Shown here piece by piece: positions 36,340 through 47,478 of a stretch of DNA of 64,000 nucleotides. Every line of letters starts with the position of its first letter. Within the stretch, counting starts at the first letter, position 1. Made by a program: the position numbers and the translations under genes. The notes below the pieces were generated by a model. That model saw nothing but the letters and a program-made list of their open reading frames with translations, made no database searches and was not told the origin of the DNA. Origin of the DNA: Corynebacterium sp. (lineage in GTDB: Bacteria > Actinomycetota > Actinomycetes > Mycobacteriales > Mycobacteriaceae); assembly GCA_030450335.1 (NCBI GenBank), contig JAKDIS010000001.1, positions 12,856 through 76,855 on the forward strand, in the 5' to 3' direction.

Positions 36340-37710
36340 ATGACTGCATTCCTGCCCTCGTCCTCGATCCTCGAGACCATCGAGATGATCCAGCGCTACC
36401 GTCTCGACATCCGCACGGTGACCATGGGGATCAACCTCCTGCCCGCCGTCCGGGCGACGCCGGAGGCCACCTGTGAGGCGGTCTACGACCTGGTGACCTC
36501 GCGTGCCGAGCACCTCGTCCCGGTGTGTTCCGGCATCGAGGAGGAGCTCGGCATCCCGATCGTGAACAAGCGCATCTCGGTCACCCCGGTGGCCCTGGTG
36601 TCCTCCGCGGTGCCCGGCTGTGACCCGGTGGACATCGCCCGCGCGCTCGACCGTGCCGCGGTCGCCGTGGGCGTGAACTTCATCGGCGGCTACTCCGCCC
36701 TCGTGGAGAAGGGCGGTTCCTCCGGCGACAAGCGGCTGATCCGCTCCATCCCGGAGGCGCTGAGCGAGACGGACGTCGTCTGCTCGTCGGTCAACATCGC
36801 GTCCTCACGCGCGGGCATCAACATGAACGCGGTGCGTGAGATGGGCCAGGTCGTCAAGGACTGCGCCGAGGCCACCGCCGACCGCAGTTCGATCGCCTGC
36901 GCCAAGCTCGTCGTCTTCGCCAACTCGGTAGGCGACAACCCCTTCATGGCCGGTGCCTTCCACGGCATCGAGGAGCCGGACTGCGTGATCAGCGTCGGCG
37001 TCTCCGGCCCCGGCGTCGTGGACCGCGCGGTCGCCGCCCTGGGCCCGGAGGCCCGGCTCGACGAGATCGCCGAGGAGATCAAGCGCGCGGCGTTCAAGGT
37101 GACCCGCACCGGCCAGCTCGTGGGCACGATGGCCGCGGAGCGTCTGGGCGTGCCCTTCGGCATCGTGGACCTCTCGCTGGCCCCGACGGCCGACATCGGT
37201 GACTCCGTCGCCCACATCCTGGAGCACATGGGCCTGGGTCAGGTCGGCGGGCACGGCACCACCGCCGCTCTCGCCCTGCTCAACGACGCGGTGAAGAAGG
37301 GCGGCATGATGGCCTGCTCGCGCGTCGGCGGGCTCTCCGGCTCCTTCATCCCGGTCTCCGAGGACGCCGGCATGATCGACGCGGTGCGTGCCGGGAACCT
37401 GACCATCGAGAAGCTCGAGGCGATGACCGCCATCTGTTCGGTGGGTCTGGACATGATCGCCATCCCGGGCGACACCCCGGCGTCCTCCATCGCCGGCATG
37501 ATCGCCGACGAGGCGGCCATCGGCGTGATGAACCACAAGACCACGGCCGTCCGCGTCGTGCCTGCGGTGGGCTCTTCCCCCGGCGACGACGTCGACTTCG
37601 GCGGCCTGCTGGGCCACGCGCCCGTCATGCCGGTCAGCACGGTGGACGCCGCGGAGTTCATCTCCCGCGGCGGCTACATCCCCGCCCCCGTCCACGGCTT
37701 CCGTAACTGA
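36340..37710 (+). CDS. UPF0210 (DUF711) family protein
   Basis: This 456-residue protein matches the UPF0210 family throughout: [20 protein letters not shown] at the start, [62 protein letters not shown] and [13 protein letters not shown] at the end. The fold has been linked to pyruvate-formate-lyase-like (PFL) proteins, but no activity is known and no glycyl-radical motif is present. Length is normal. It is co-transcribed with the ACT-domain gene, which suggests amino-acid-responsive control. Confidence 0.9.
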   Translation: MTAFLPSSSILETIEMIQRYRLDIRTVTMGINLLPAVRATPEATCEAVYDLVTSRAEHLVPVCSGIEEELGIPIVNKRISVTPVALVSSAVPGCDPVDIARALDRAAVAVGVNFIGGYSALVEKGGSSGDKRLIRSIPEALSETDVVCSSVNIASSRAGINMNAVREMGQVVKDCAEATADRSSIACAKLVVFANSVGDNPFMAGAFHGIEEPDCVISVGVSGPGVVDRAVAALGPEARLDEIAEEIKRAAFKVTRTGQLVGTMAAERLGVPFGIVDLSLAPTADIGDSVAHILEHMGLGQVGGHGTTAALALLNDAVKKGGMMACSRVGGLSGSFIPVSEDAGMIDAVRAGNLTIEKLEAMTAICSVGLDMIAIPGDTPASSIAGMIADEAAIGVMNHKTTAVRVVPAVGSSPGDDVDFGGLLGHAPVMPVSTVDAAEFISRGGYIPAPVHGFRN

Positions 37711-37716
37711 GAGGCG

Positions 37717-38505
37717 GTGACCGTCGACGTGCCCCGGATCTTCACCCACGCGCGTAGCGCCACGACCATCGCCGACCCCGGCGGGCTCGTCGAGGACGGC
37801 TACGGTGCAGGACGCTTCGGCACCGCCTGCCCCTTCCCGTCCGACTACGAGGCCGTGACCGACGCGCTGTCGGCCAACGGCACGATGCCGGTCGCCGGGG
37901 CCCGCCTGTTCGGTCTGGCCACGGCCCAGCTGGTGCTGGTGGCCTGCGCGGTGGCGGTGGTCCTGGTGGGCGTGCTGCTGCTCGGCGCCGGCTCGGTCTC
38001 GGGCACGGGTGTGGGCGTGGTGCTGATCCTGCTGGGTGCAGGACTGGCGGGACTGTCGCTGGTCACCGCACGCAGTCGTCGGCGACGCCTGCTCGCGCTG
38101 GCCGCGGCATGGCGCAACGGGTGGCTTCGCTTCGCCCCGGCCCGCGTCGGCGCGGTGTGGGTCGACCGCCTGGTCACCCACGGGCGGGCGAACAGCCAGG
38201 GCGCCAACCAGGACAACCGGTACTGGTTCCGGGCGCTCTTGGAGGTCCACCCCACCGACGGCTCACCGGTCTTCACCGTGACCACCGCACCCTTCCAGGC
38301 CCTCGCCGACCACGCCGGCACGCCGCACGACCTGGTCAGCGCGCCGAACCCGGTGGACGTCTTCGAACCGGAGTACTCCAACGGCTGGACGGTGGTGCGT
38401 TACCTCGCCGGCGACCACGACACCGTCGCGGCCTCCTCCACGGTCACCACGAACCTCTCGCTCAACCAGATCGGGGCCGCGCTGCGCGCCGCCGGGGTGC
38501 GCTGA
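37717..38505 (+). CDS. Corynebacterial membrane protein (DUF3239-like), function unknown
   Basis: This 262-residue protein has two adjacent membrane helices (about residues 65-85 and 90-108, QLVLVACAVAVVLVGVLLLG and VVLILLGAGLAGLSLV) followed by a soluble domain (GWLRFAPARVGAVWV; NRYWFRALLEVHPTDGSPVF). I recall similar proteins as DUF3239, but that label is from memory. The GTG start lies 6 bases after the UPF0210 stop, so it is probably in the same operon. The soluble part resembles small beta domains of envelope proteins. Confidence 0.75.
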   Translation: MTVDVPRIFTHARSATTIADPGGLVEDGYGAGRFGTACPFPSDYEAVTDALSANGTMPVAGARLFGLATAQLVLVACAVAVVLVGVLLLGAGSVSGTGVGVVLILLGAGLAGLSLVTARSRRRRLLALAAAWRNGWLRFAPARVGAVWVDRLVTHGRANSQGANQDNRYWFRALLEVHPTDGSPVFTVTTAPFQALADHAGTPHDLVSAPNPVDVFEPEYSNGWTVVRYLAGDHDTVAASSTVTTNLSLNQIGAALRAAGVR

Positions 38506-38522
38506 GCGTCCGGGAACCAGCC

Positions 38523-39837
38523 CTAGACACGCCGCAGCTCCAGCTCCCGTAGTCCTGCGACGTCGCGGGCACCGGTCAGTGCCATGGTCAGGTCCAGTTC
38601 GGCCAGCACGTTGTCCACGACCTCCCGCACACCGCGCTGCCCCGCCACGGCAAGCCCGTAGAGGTGGGGACGGCCCAGCAGGACGGCGTCCGCGCCGAGG
38701 GCGAGGGCCACGGCGACGTCGCGTCCCGTGCGTACCCCGGAGTCGAGCAGGACGGTACGGTCGTCGCCGACCCGTTGCCTGATCTCCACGAGTGCGTCGA
38801 GCGAGGCGACGGAACCGTCGACCTGGCGTCCCCCGTGGTTGGACACCACGACGGCGTCCGCACCGACCTCGAAGGCACGCTCGGCGTCGTCCGGGTGCAG
38901 GACGCCCTTGAAACACCACCGGCAACGATGTGCGGTCCTTCAGCGTCGCCAGCAGGTCCCAGTCCAGCCCCGGGTTGGAGTAGACGTCGAGGAAGGTCTC
39001 CACCGCCGCGCGCGGCTCCGGTGCGACGAGGTTGCGCAGCGTGGAGCCCGGGTGGTGGCGTGCGATGGACAGCAAGGACGCCGCGGCGGCCGGGGTGACG
39101 CGCACCCCGCCGGTCCCGCCGGCCAGTCCGCGTTCCAGCCGGTCGCGCACGATGCCAAGGAAGCGGCTGTCCGAGGTGTACTGGCTGATGCCCATCCCGC
39201 GGGAGAACGGCAACGACCCCAGGTTCAGGTCCTGCGGACGCCAGCCGAGCACCGTGGTGTCGAGGGTGACCACCAGTGCACCGGCACCGCTGGCCTCGGC
39301 ACGGGCGATGAGACTGTCGACGAGCTCCTCGTCCGTCGACCAGTACAGCTGGAACCAGTGTCCAGGAATTTCACTTGACCCGCTCGATGATCTCCAGGCG
39401 GCGGCGGTGTCCTCCAGCGGCGAGGACCCCTGGTTGCTGACCACGTAGGGGACGCCCGCGGCGCCGGCGGCGCGGGCGACGCGCAGGTCGGCGTCGCGGT
39501 GGACGAGCGCGCCGGCGCCCACTGGCGCCAGCAGCAGCGGCGAGGCGTGCGTCCTGCCGAACAACGTCGTCGACAAGTCACGTTCCTTGATTCCGTGTGC
39601 CATACGTGGCGCGATCCGGTAGCTGTCGAAGGCCTGCCGGTTGTTTACCGCGGTGCGGTTCTCCCCCGCCCCGCCGTTGACGTACGCCCACGCCCTGCGC
39701 GACATCCGGCGCCGTGCCGCGCGATCCAGCCCCGCGGCGTCCGTCGGGACCTGTGGGCGCAGGCCTGCGATGCCCGCGCGGTAGATGGCGTCCTGCCGTG
39801 CGCGCCCGGGGCCCTGGGTGTTGTCCGTGATCCTCAT
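38523..39837 (-). pseudogene. Frameshifted FMN-dependent lactate 2-monooxygenase-like gene
   Basis: The intact frame would encode about 437 residues of an alpha-hydroxy-acid oxidase (LSTTLFGRTHASPLLLAPVG; HWFQLYWSTDEELVDSLIA). After about 308 residues it breaks: the minus strand reads GTGTTTCAAGGG, giving VVFQGRPAP. Removing one T from the TTT run (plus-strand AAA at 38911-38913) gives VVFKGVLHPDDAERAFEVG and joins the frame carrying VVVSNHGGRQVDG. The break thus removes the catalytic Lys and the His of SNHGG from the first frame. Codons around 39370-39400 are also unusually AT-rich. It is either a true pseudogene or a sequencing error in a homopolymer. It sits alone, with no lactate permease beside it. 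Confidence 0.85.
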
Positions 39838-39957
39838 TCCGCGATGGTATCGGCTGCGAAAGCTGCTGCGGACGGTTTCGGCCGTATCCGTGCCCCGCGC
39901 TAGGCTTATGCAGGTCAGTACCCTGACCACATCCTTCGACCCTAAGGGACACCCATC

Positions 39958-41109
39958 GTGCGCCGCCGGATCTTCCTCCAGTCCTCCATCACTGCGCTCG
40001 GAGGTGCCCTGCTCGCCTCGTGCGGGCTGGGCTCCTCTGACTCTTCTGGTGCCTCCGACTCCTCCGGCTCCTCGAGCGTCGTCGACCCGGACGACACCCG
40101 TCGCTGGCTCATGCCCGACGAAGGTGACCGCCACGCCCGCACCTGGATGGCCTTCGTCGCCGAGAAGGACATCTGGGGCCGGGACCTCGCCCCCGGGGTG
40201 AAACGCGACCTCGCCGGCATCGCCACCGCCATCGCCGCCTTCGAACCCGTCTCCCTGCTCGTGCCCGAGCACGAGATGGACCTGGCCCGGGAACTCACCG
40301 GAACCGCCGGCGTGGACCTCGTCGCCTGCGAGCTGGACGACCTCTGGGTCCGTGACACCGGCCCGGTGTTCGTGCGCCCGGTCGACGGCGGGGAGGTCAG
40401 TGCCGGAGTGGACTTCAACTTCAACGGCTGGGGCGACAAGCAGGAGCACCGCAGCGACCGCGAGGTCGCCGGATTCGTCACCGGCGAGGCCGGGGTGGAA
40501 CACCTGCGCACCGACCTCGTCCTGGAGGGCGGCGCACTGGAGGTCGACGGCGAAGGCACCGCGATCATCACCGAGAGCTGCGTGCTCAACGACAACCGCA
40601 ACCCCGGCTGGTCCAAACAGGACGTCGAGGAGGAGCTCGAGCGACTGCTCGGCGTGACGACCGTCATCTGGCTGCCCGGCATCGCCGGCATGGACATCAC
40701 CGACGGGCACACCGACTTCTACGCCCGCTTCGCCCGGCCCGGCGTCGTCGTGGCCGGCCTGGAGACCGACCCAGACTCCTTCGACTACGACGTGACGCGC
40801 ACCCACCTGGACATCCTGCGCGGGGCGACCGACGCCGCCGGACGCGAACTGCAGGTGGAGGTGCTGGAAAGCCCGTCGAGCGTGCGCGAGGAGTACGACA
40901 GCGAGGACGTCGCCGCCGGCTACATCAACTTCTACCTGTGCAACGGCGCCGTCATCGTGCCGGAGTTCGGCGCCGAGGACACCGACACCGCCGCACGTGA
41001 CCTGCTGCGTCGGTTGTTCCCCGAGCGTGAGGTCGTCCAGCTCAACATCGACGCCATCGCCGCCGGTGGCGGCGGCATCCACTGCGCCACGCAGCAGCAG
41101 CCCGCCTGA
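39958..41109 (+). CDS. Exported agmatine deiminase-family lipoprotein (Tat signal)
   Basis: This 383-residue protein has the porphyromonas-type peptidylarginine deiminase/agmatine deiminase fold: DDLWVRDTGPVFV (about residues 129-141), GGALEVDGEGT, DGHTDFYARF and the C-terminal nucleophile GGGGIHCATQQQPA (C376). The N-terminus MRRRIFLQSSITALGGALLASC combines a twin-arginine-like motif with a lipobox (LASC), then a Ser/Gly/Asp-rich linker. The enzyme is therefore predicted to fold in the cytoplasm, leave by Tat and be lipid-anchored outside. Typical members are cytoplasmic and convert agmatine to N-carbamoylputrescine. AAGGGA precedes the GTG. It is a single gene converging with the ABC-F gene. 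Confidence 0.88.
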   Translation: MRRRIFLQSSITALGGALLASCGLGSSDSSGASDSSGSSSVVDPDDTRRWLMPDEGDRHARTWMAFVAEKDIWGRDLAPGVKRDLAGIATAIAAFEPVSLLVPEHEMDLARELTGTAGVDLVACELDDLWVRDTGPVFVRPVDGGEVSAGVDFNFNGWGDKQEHRSDREVAGFVTGEAGVEHLRTDLVLEGGALEVDGEGTAIITESCVLNDNRNPGWSKQDVEEELERLLGVTTVIWLPGIAGMDITDGHTDFYARFARPGVVVAGLETDPDSFDYDVTRTHLDILRGATDAAGRELQVEVLESPSSVREEYDSEDVAAGYINFYLCNGAVIVPEFGAEDTDTAARDLLRRLFPEREVVQLNIDAIAAGGGGIHCATQQQPA

Positions 41110-41170
41110 GGCGGCGCGTCCGCGGGTTCTGGGGAGGCATGGGGTGCCCTGGGAGTCCCTGAAGACGCCA

Positions 41171-41240
41171 ATGTCATCTGAGCCATGCCTCAGGGCAGGA
41201 AACGGCCGAAATCGGCCCTGGGGCATGACACAGATGACAT
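41171..41240. repeat. 70-base inverted repeat between agmatine deiminase and ABC-F genes
   Basis: Two 26-base arms (41171-41196 and 41215-41240) are reverse complements apart from three positions, starting ATGTCATCTG and ending CAGATGACAT. The 18-base centre overlaps a second palindrome, GGCCGAAATCGGCC (41204-41217). It lies between convergent stop codons, so it could be a bidirectional terminator, but the arms are far longer and less GC-rich than the other terminators in the window. A small MITE-like element is an alternative. Confidence 0.75.
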
Positions 41241-41284
41241 CAGGTCGTCTGGGCCGGAACGGGCACGGCCCAACTGGGGTCTAG

Positions 41285-42913
<1,629 letters not shown>

Positions 42914-42921
42914 AACGGTAC

Positions 42922-42927
42922 ATCCTA
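42922..42927 (-). promoter_or_regulatory. Leaderless-type -10 hexamer for the ABC-F gene
   Basis: On the minus strand TAGGAT is followed by 8 bases and the GTG at 42913, and it lies inside the alternative longer reading frame. It therefore decides the start. Confidence 0.6.
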
Positions 42928-43367
42928 ACACCGCCTGTCAGCAGTCGTGGAGGTGGGCGCCGCGCTCTCCTTCTCCCCCCGAGAGGAGAGAGCCGCGTCG
43001 GTCCTCAGGTTCGAGGTCCGAGGGCGTCCCACCCGCCACTTCCGCTGAATCTTCCGGCGAACGGGATGACCCCAGACGTCCGGTCCGCTCGGCCGGGGCC
43101 TGTTGGACAGATATCAATATAAACTTTTCGATCCTGTTTGAATAGTGTTTCGTGAATGATACTTACCCCTCGGCTTATAGCCGGGGGTAGAATGCCGGAC
43201 GTCCCGTCCGGCGCACCGCACATTCGTCGACCTGCATCCCGCCTAGTGAGCATAACTATTGTTGATGTGAGGCGAGGCTGTGCAAAGCCCATGTCGACGG
43301 GGGTGGTCCCGGGTGGTCCCCGCATATCTCCCCCAGCCCAGTGAACCGATCCAGTACAGGAGTCCCC
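42928..43367. other. 440-base gap upstream of the lycopene cyclase gene, with AT-rich core
   Basis: No gene is supported here. The stretch 43090-43170 is strikingly AT-rich for this chromosome (runs such as ATATCAATATAAACTTTTCG). Two stem-loops follow directly: CCCTCGGCT-TAT-AGCCGGGGG (43167-43187) and GCCGGACG-TCC-CGTCCGGC (43194-43212). A 7-base inverted repeat CTCTCCT/AGGAGAG lies near 42970-42990. Candidate plus-strand -10 sequences are TAGAAT (43188-43193) and TAACTAT near 43253. The composition contrasts with the neighbours and fits an acquired segment. Confidence 0.5.
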
Positions 43368-44486
43368 GTGCACATCGCCGTCGTCGGCCTCGGTCCTGCC
43401 GGTGCCCTGCTCGCCCACCGCGCGGCATGTCTGGGCTGGACCGTCGACGGCTACGACCCGGCGTGCGGGACGGGGCCGGACGCCGGGGAGACGCTGCCAC
43501 GCTGGCGCAACACCTACGGAATGTTCCTGGAGGACCTGCCGTCGTGGGCCCGCGAGGCCCTGGTCTTCTCGGCGGTCGTGCCGGAGCCGCAGGTGCACAC
43601 CGCCCACTCCCGTCGCCTGCACGGGCGCACCTACGCCATCGTCGACTGCGGCGCCACGACGCGGCGCCTGCACCACCCCGGCATCCGCCTGCACCGACGC
43701 AAGGTCGATGCTCCGGATCCCCGGGAGCTGGGCGTCGACGTGGTCGTCGACTGCCGTGGTGTGGTCGACCGTCCCGGGGCCATCCGCCAGGTCGCCTACG
43801 GGGTGGTGGTCCCTGAGCTGCAGGACGCCCCGTCGGTGTTCATGGACTGGCGTCCGGCGGCCGTCCCGGGGCCGCAGGACGCCGGGCCGCCGAGCTTCCT
43901 CTACGTCCAGCCCGTCGCCGGCGGCACCCTGTACGAGGAGACCGTCCTGGTGACCAGGGCGGCGACGCGGGAGACGCTGGAGGTGCTGCAACGGCGCCTG
44001 GAGCAGCGCCTGGGTGGCTTGCCGGGGGGCCACACGCTCACGGAGACCGTGCACTTCCCCACCGACCGGCGTGTCCGCGGCTGGTACTCCGGGGTGCGTG
44101 ACGGGGTGGCCGTGTTCGGGGCGTCCGGTGGGCTGACCCACCCCGCCACCGGCTACTCCGTGGCGGCCTCGGCGGCCACTGCCGACCGCATGCTGCACCT
44201 GCTCAGCCACGGTGCACTTCCCCGGCGGGAACGCCTGTCGGCCGCATGGGCCCACCGGCTGCGTGGCTTCGGCGCCGAACTCCTCGTGCTCGCCGACGCC
44301 CCCACGCTACGCAGCTTCTTCGACGCTTTCTTCGGGCTCCCCACCCACCGGCAGGCGTCCTACCTCGCCGGGCAGGACGCGGGACGCGTCGCGCTGGCGA
44401 TGCTCGCCCTGGCACGCCACCCCCGCCGCGTCCTGCCGTTCCTGCGCAACACCCCCGCCGCGTTGCGGCGGGTTGCCAGACGCTGA
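43368..44486 (+). CDS. CrtL-type lycopene cyclase-family FAD protein
   Basis: This 372-residue flavoprotein starts with a dinucleotide-binding fold (MHIAVVGLGPAGALLAHRAA) and carries motifs of CrtL/CrtY lycopene cyclases: VFMDWR (about residues 159-164), FLYVQPVAGGTLYEETVLV (about 177-195) and GASGGLTHPATGYSVAAS (about 250-267). These enzymes cyclise the ends of lycopene. Corynebacteria usually carry a different, small membrane heterodimer (CrtYe/CrtYf) for this step, so a CrtL-type protein is unexpected, and no other crt gene is in the window. AGGAG lies 6 bases before the GTG. Its stop is 2 bases from the convergent sufT stop, within a 13-base-period duplication. Exact product unproven. Confidence 0.82.
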   Translation: MHIAVVGLGPAGALLAHRAACLGWTVDGYDPACGTGPDAGETLPRWRNTYGMFLEDLPSWAREALVFSAVVPEPQVHTAHSRRLHGRTYAIVDCGATTRRLHHPGIRLHRRKVDAPDPRELGVDVVVDCRGVVDRPGAIRQVAYGVVVPELQDAPSVFMDWRPAAVPGPQDAGPPSFLYVQPVAGGTLYEETVLVTRAATRETLEVLQRRLEQRLGGLPGGHTLTETVHFPTDRRVRGWYSGVRDGVAVFGASGGLTHPATGYSVAASAATADRMLHLLSHGALPRRERLSAAWAHRLRGFGAELLVLADAPTLRSFFDAFFGLPTHRQASYLAGQDAGRVALAMLALARHPRRVLPFLRNTPAALRRVARR

Positions 44487-44501
44487 AGTTAGACGCTGAA
44501 G
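44478..44501. repeat. Direct repeat at the lycopene cyclase/sufT junction
   Basis: AGACGCTGAAG occurs at 44478-44488 and 44491-44501, separated by TT (period 13). The first copy supplies the last codons and stop of the cyclase gene, and the second encodes the C-terminal FSV of SufT on the other strand. Confidence 0.8.
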
Positions 44502-44914
44502 CCGAGGTAGCGCAGCTGCTCGCGGCCGTCGGCGTTGATCATGTGCGGGCCCCACGGCGGCGACCAGACCCAGTTGATGCGCAGGGCGGAGACCTTCTCG
44601 ATCCCGTCGACCACGGCGGTGTTCGCCTGGTCCTCCAGCATGTCGGTCAGCGGACACGCCGGCGAGGTCAGGGTCATGTTGATGACCGCCTCGGTGCCGA
44701 CGTCGGTGTGCTCGACCCACACCTGGTAGACCAGCCCGAGGTCCACGACGTTGATGCCCAGCTCGGGGTCGATCACGTCGAGCATCGCCTCCTCGATCTG
44801 GTCGGAGAGCATCACGTCCTCCTGCGGGATGTCCTTCGGAGGCTCCGGGACGGCGTCCAGCGGGTTCGGGTCCATCTGCGGGGAGGTGGGTTCGGTGGTG
44901 GTGTCGTCACTCAT
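44489..44914 (-). CDS. sufT: SufT-like Fe-S assembly protein (DUF59)
   Basis: This 141-residue protein has a disordered acidic/Pro-rich N-terminus (about 35 residues) and a DUF59/MIP18 domain: IEEAMLDVIDPELGINVVDLG, TSPACPLTDMLEDQ (conserved Cys) and WVWSPPWGPHMINADGREQL. SufT helps mature Fe-S proteins under high demand. It is the last gene of the suf operon, 12 bases after sufU. Confidence 0.9.
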   Translation of the reverse strand: MSDDTTTEPTSPQMDPNPLDAVPEPPKDIPQEDVMLSDQIEEAMLDVIDPELGINVVDLGLVYQVWVEHTDVGTEAVINMTLTSPACPLTDMLEDQANTAVVDGIEKVSALRINWVWSPPWGPHMINADGREQLRYLGFSV

Positions 44915-44926
44915 GGTGCGTCCTTA

Positions 44927-46677
<1,751 letters not shown>

Positions 46678-47442
46678 TCAGGCCTTTGCGGTGAATCGCT
46701 CGTAGCCGTGCTCCTCGAGCTCCTGGGCGAGCTCGGGGCCGCCGGACTCCACGACGCGTCCCTTGGCGAAGACGTGCACGAAGTCGGGCTTCACGTAGTT
46801 CAGGATGCGCTGGTAGTGGGTGATCATGATCAGGCCACCGTCCTCACGCTCCTTGTACCGGTTGATGCCCTCGGAGACGGTGCGCAGCGCGTCCACGTCG
46901 AGGCCGGAGTCGGTCTCGTCGAGGATGGCGAACTTCGGCTTGAGCAGGGAGAGCTGCAGGATCTCGTGGCGCTTCTTCTCGCCGCCGGAGAAACCCTCGT
47001 TGACCGAACGCTCGGAGAACGCCGGGTCGATCTCCAGCTCGTCCATGGCGGTGCGCGCCTCCTTGACCCACTGGCGCAGCTTCGGGGCCTCGCCGCGCAC
47101 AGCGGTGGCCGAGGAGCGCAGGAAGTTGGCCATCGACACACCGGGGACCTCGACCGGGTACTGCATGGCGAGGAACAGGCCGGCGCGGGCGCGCTCGGAG
47201 ACGTCCATGTCCAGCAGGTTCTCCCCGTCGAGCAGCACCTCGCCCTCGGTGATCTCGTAACGCGGGTGACCGGCGATGGCGTAGGACAGCGTGGACTTGC
47301 CGGAGCCGTTCGGGCCCATGATGGCGTGGGTCTCGCCGGAGTTCACGGTGAGGTTCACACCGTGGAGGATCGGCTTGGGATCCTCGTTCTCGTCCTGGGG
47401 GACGACCTGTGCGTGCAGGTTCTTGATCTCGAGAGTGCTCAT
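46678..47442 (-). CDS. sufC: Fe-S assembly ATPase SufC
   Basis: This 254-residue ABC-type ATPase drives conformational change in the SufBCD scaffold. Visible motifs are Walker A GPNGSGKSTL, the Q-loop region MQYPVEVPGVSMANFLR, signature FSGGEKKRHEIL and Walker B FAILDETDSGLDVDAL. It has no membrane partner. It lies 36 bases after sufD. Confidence 0.97.
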   Translation of the reverse strand: MSTLEIKNLHAQVVPQDENEDPKPILHGVNLTVNSGETHAIMGPNGSGKSTLSYAIAGHPRYEITEGEVLLDGENLLDMDVSERARAGLFLAMQYPVEVPGVSMANFLRSSATAVRGEAPKLRQWVKEARTAMDELEIDPAFSERSVNEGFSGGEKKRHEILQLSLLKPKFAILDETDSGLDVDALRTVSEGINRYKEREDGGLIMITHYQRILNYVKPDFVHVFAKGRVVESGGPELAQELEEHGYERFTAKA

Positions 47443-47478
47443 TGTTCTTTCTAGTTCCTTACCGGGGTGTGGGGTGGA

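Noticed and set aside
43156-43344. 62-residue plus-strand reading frame upstream of the lycopene cyclase
   Set aside because: It runs through both leader hairpins, has atypical composition and no recognisable motif.
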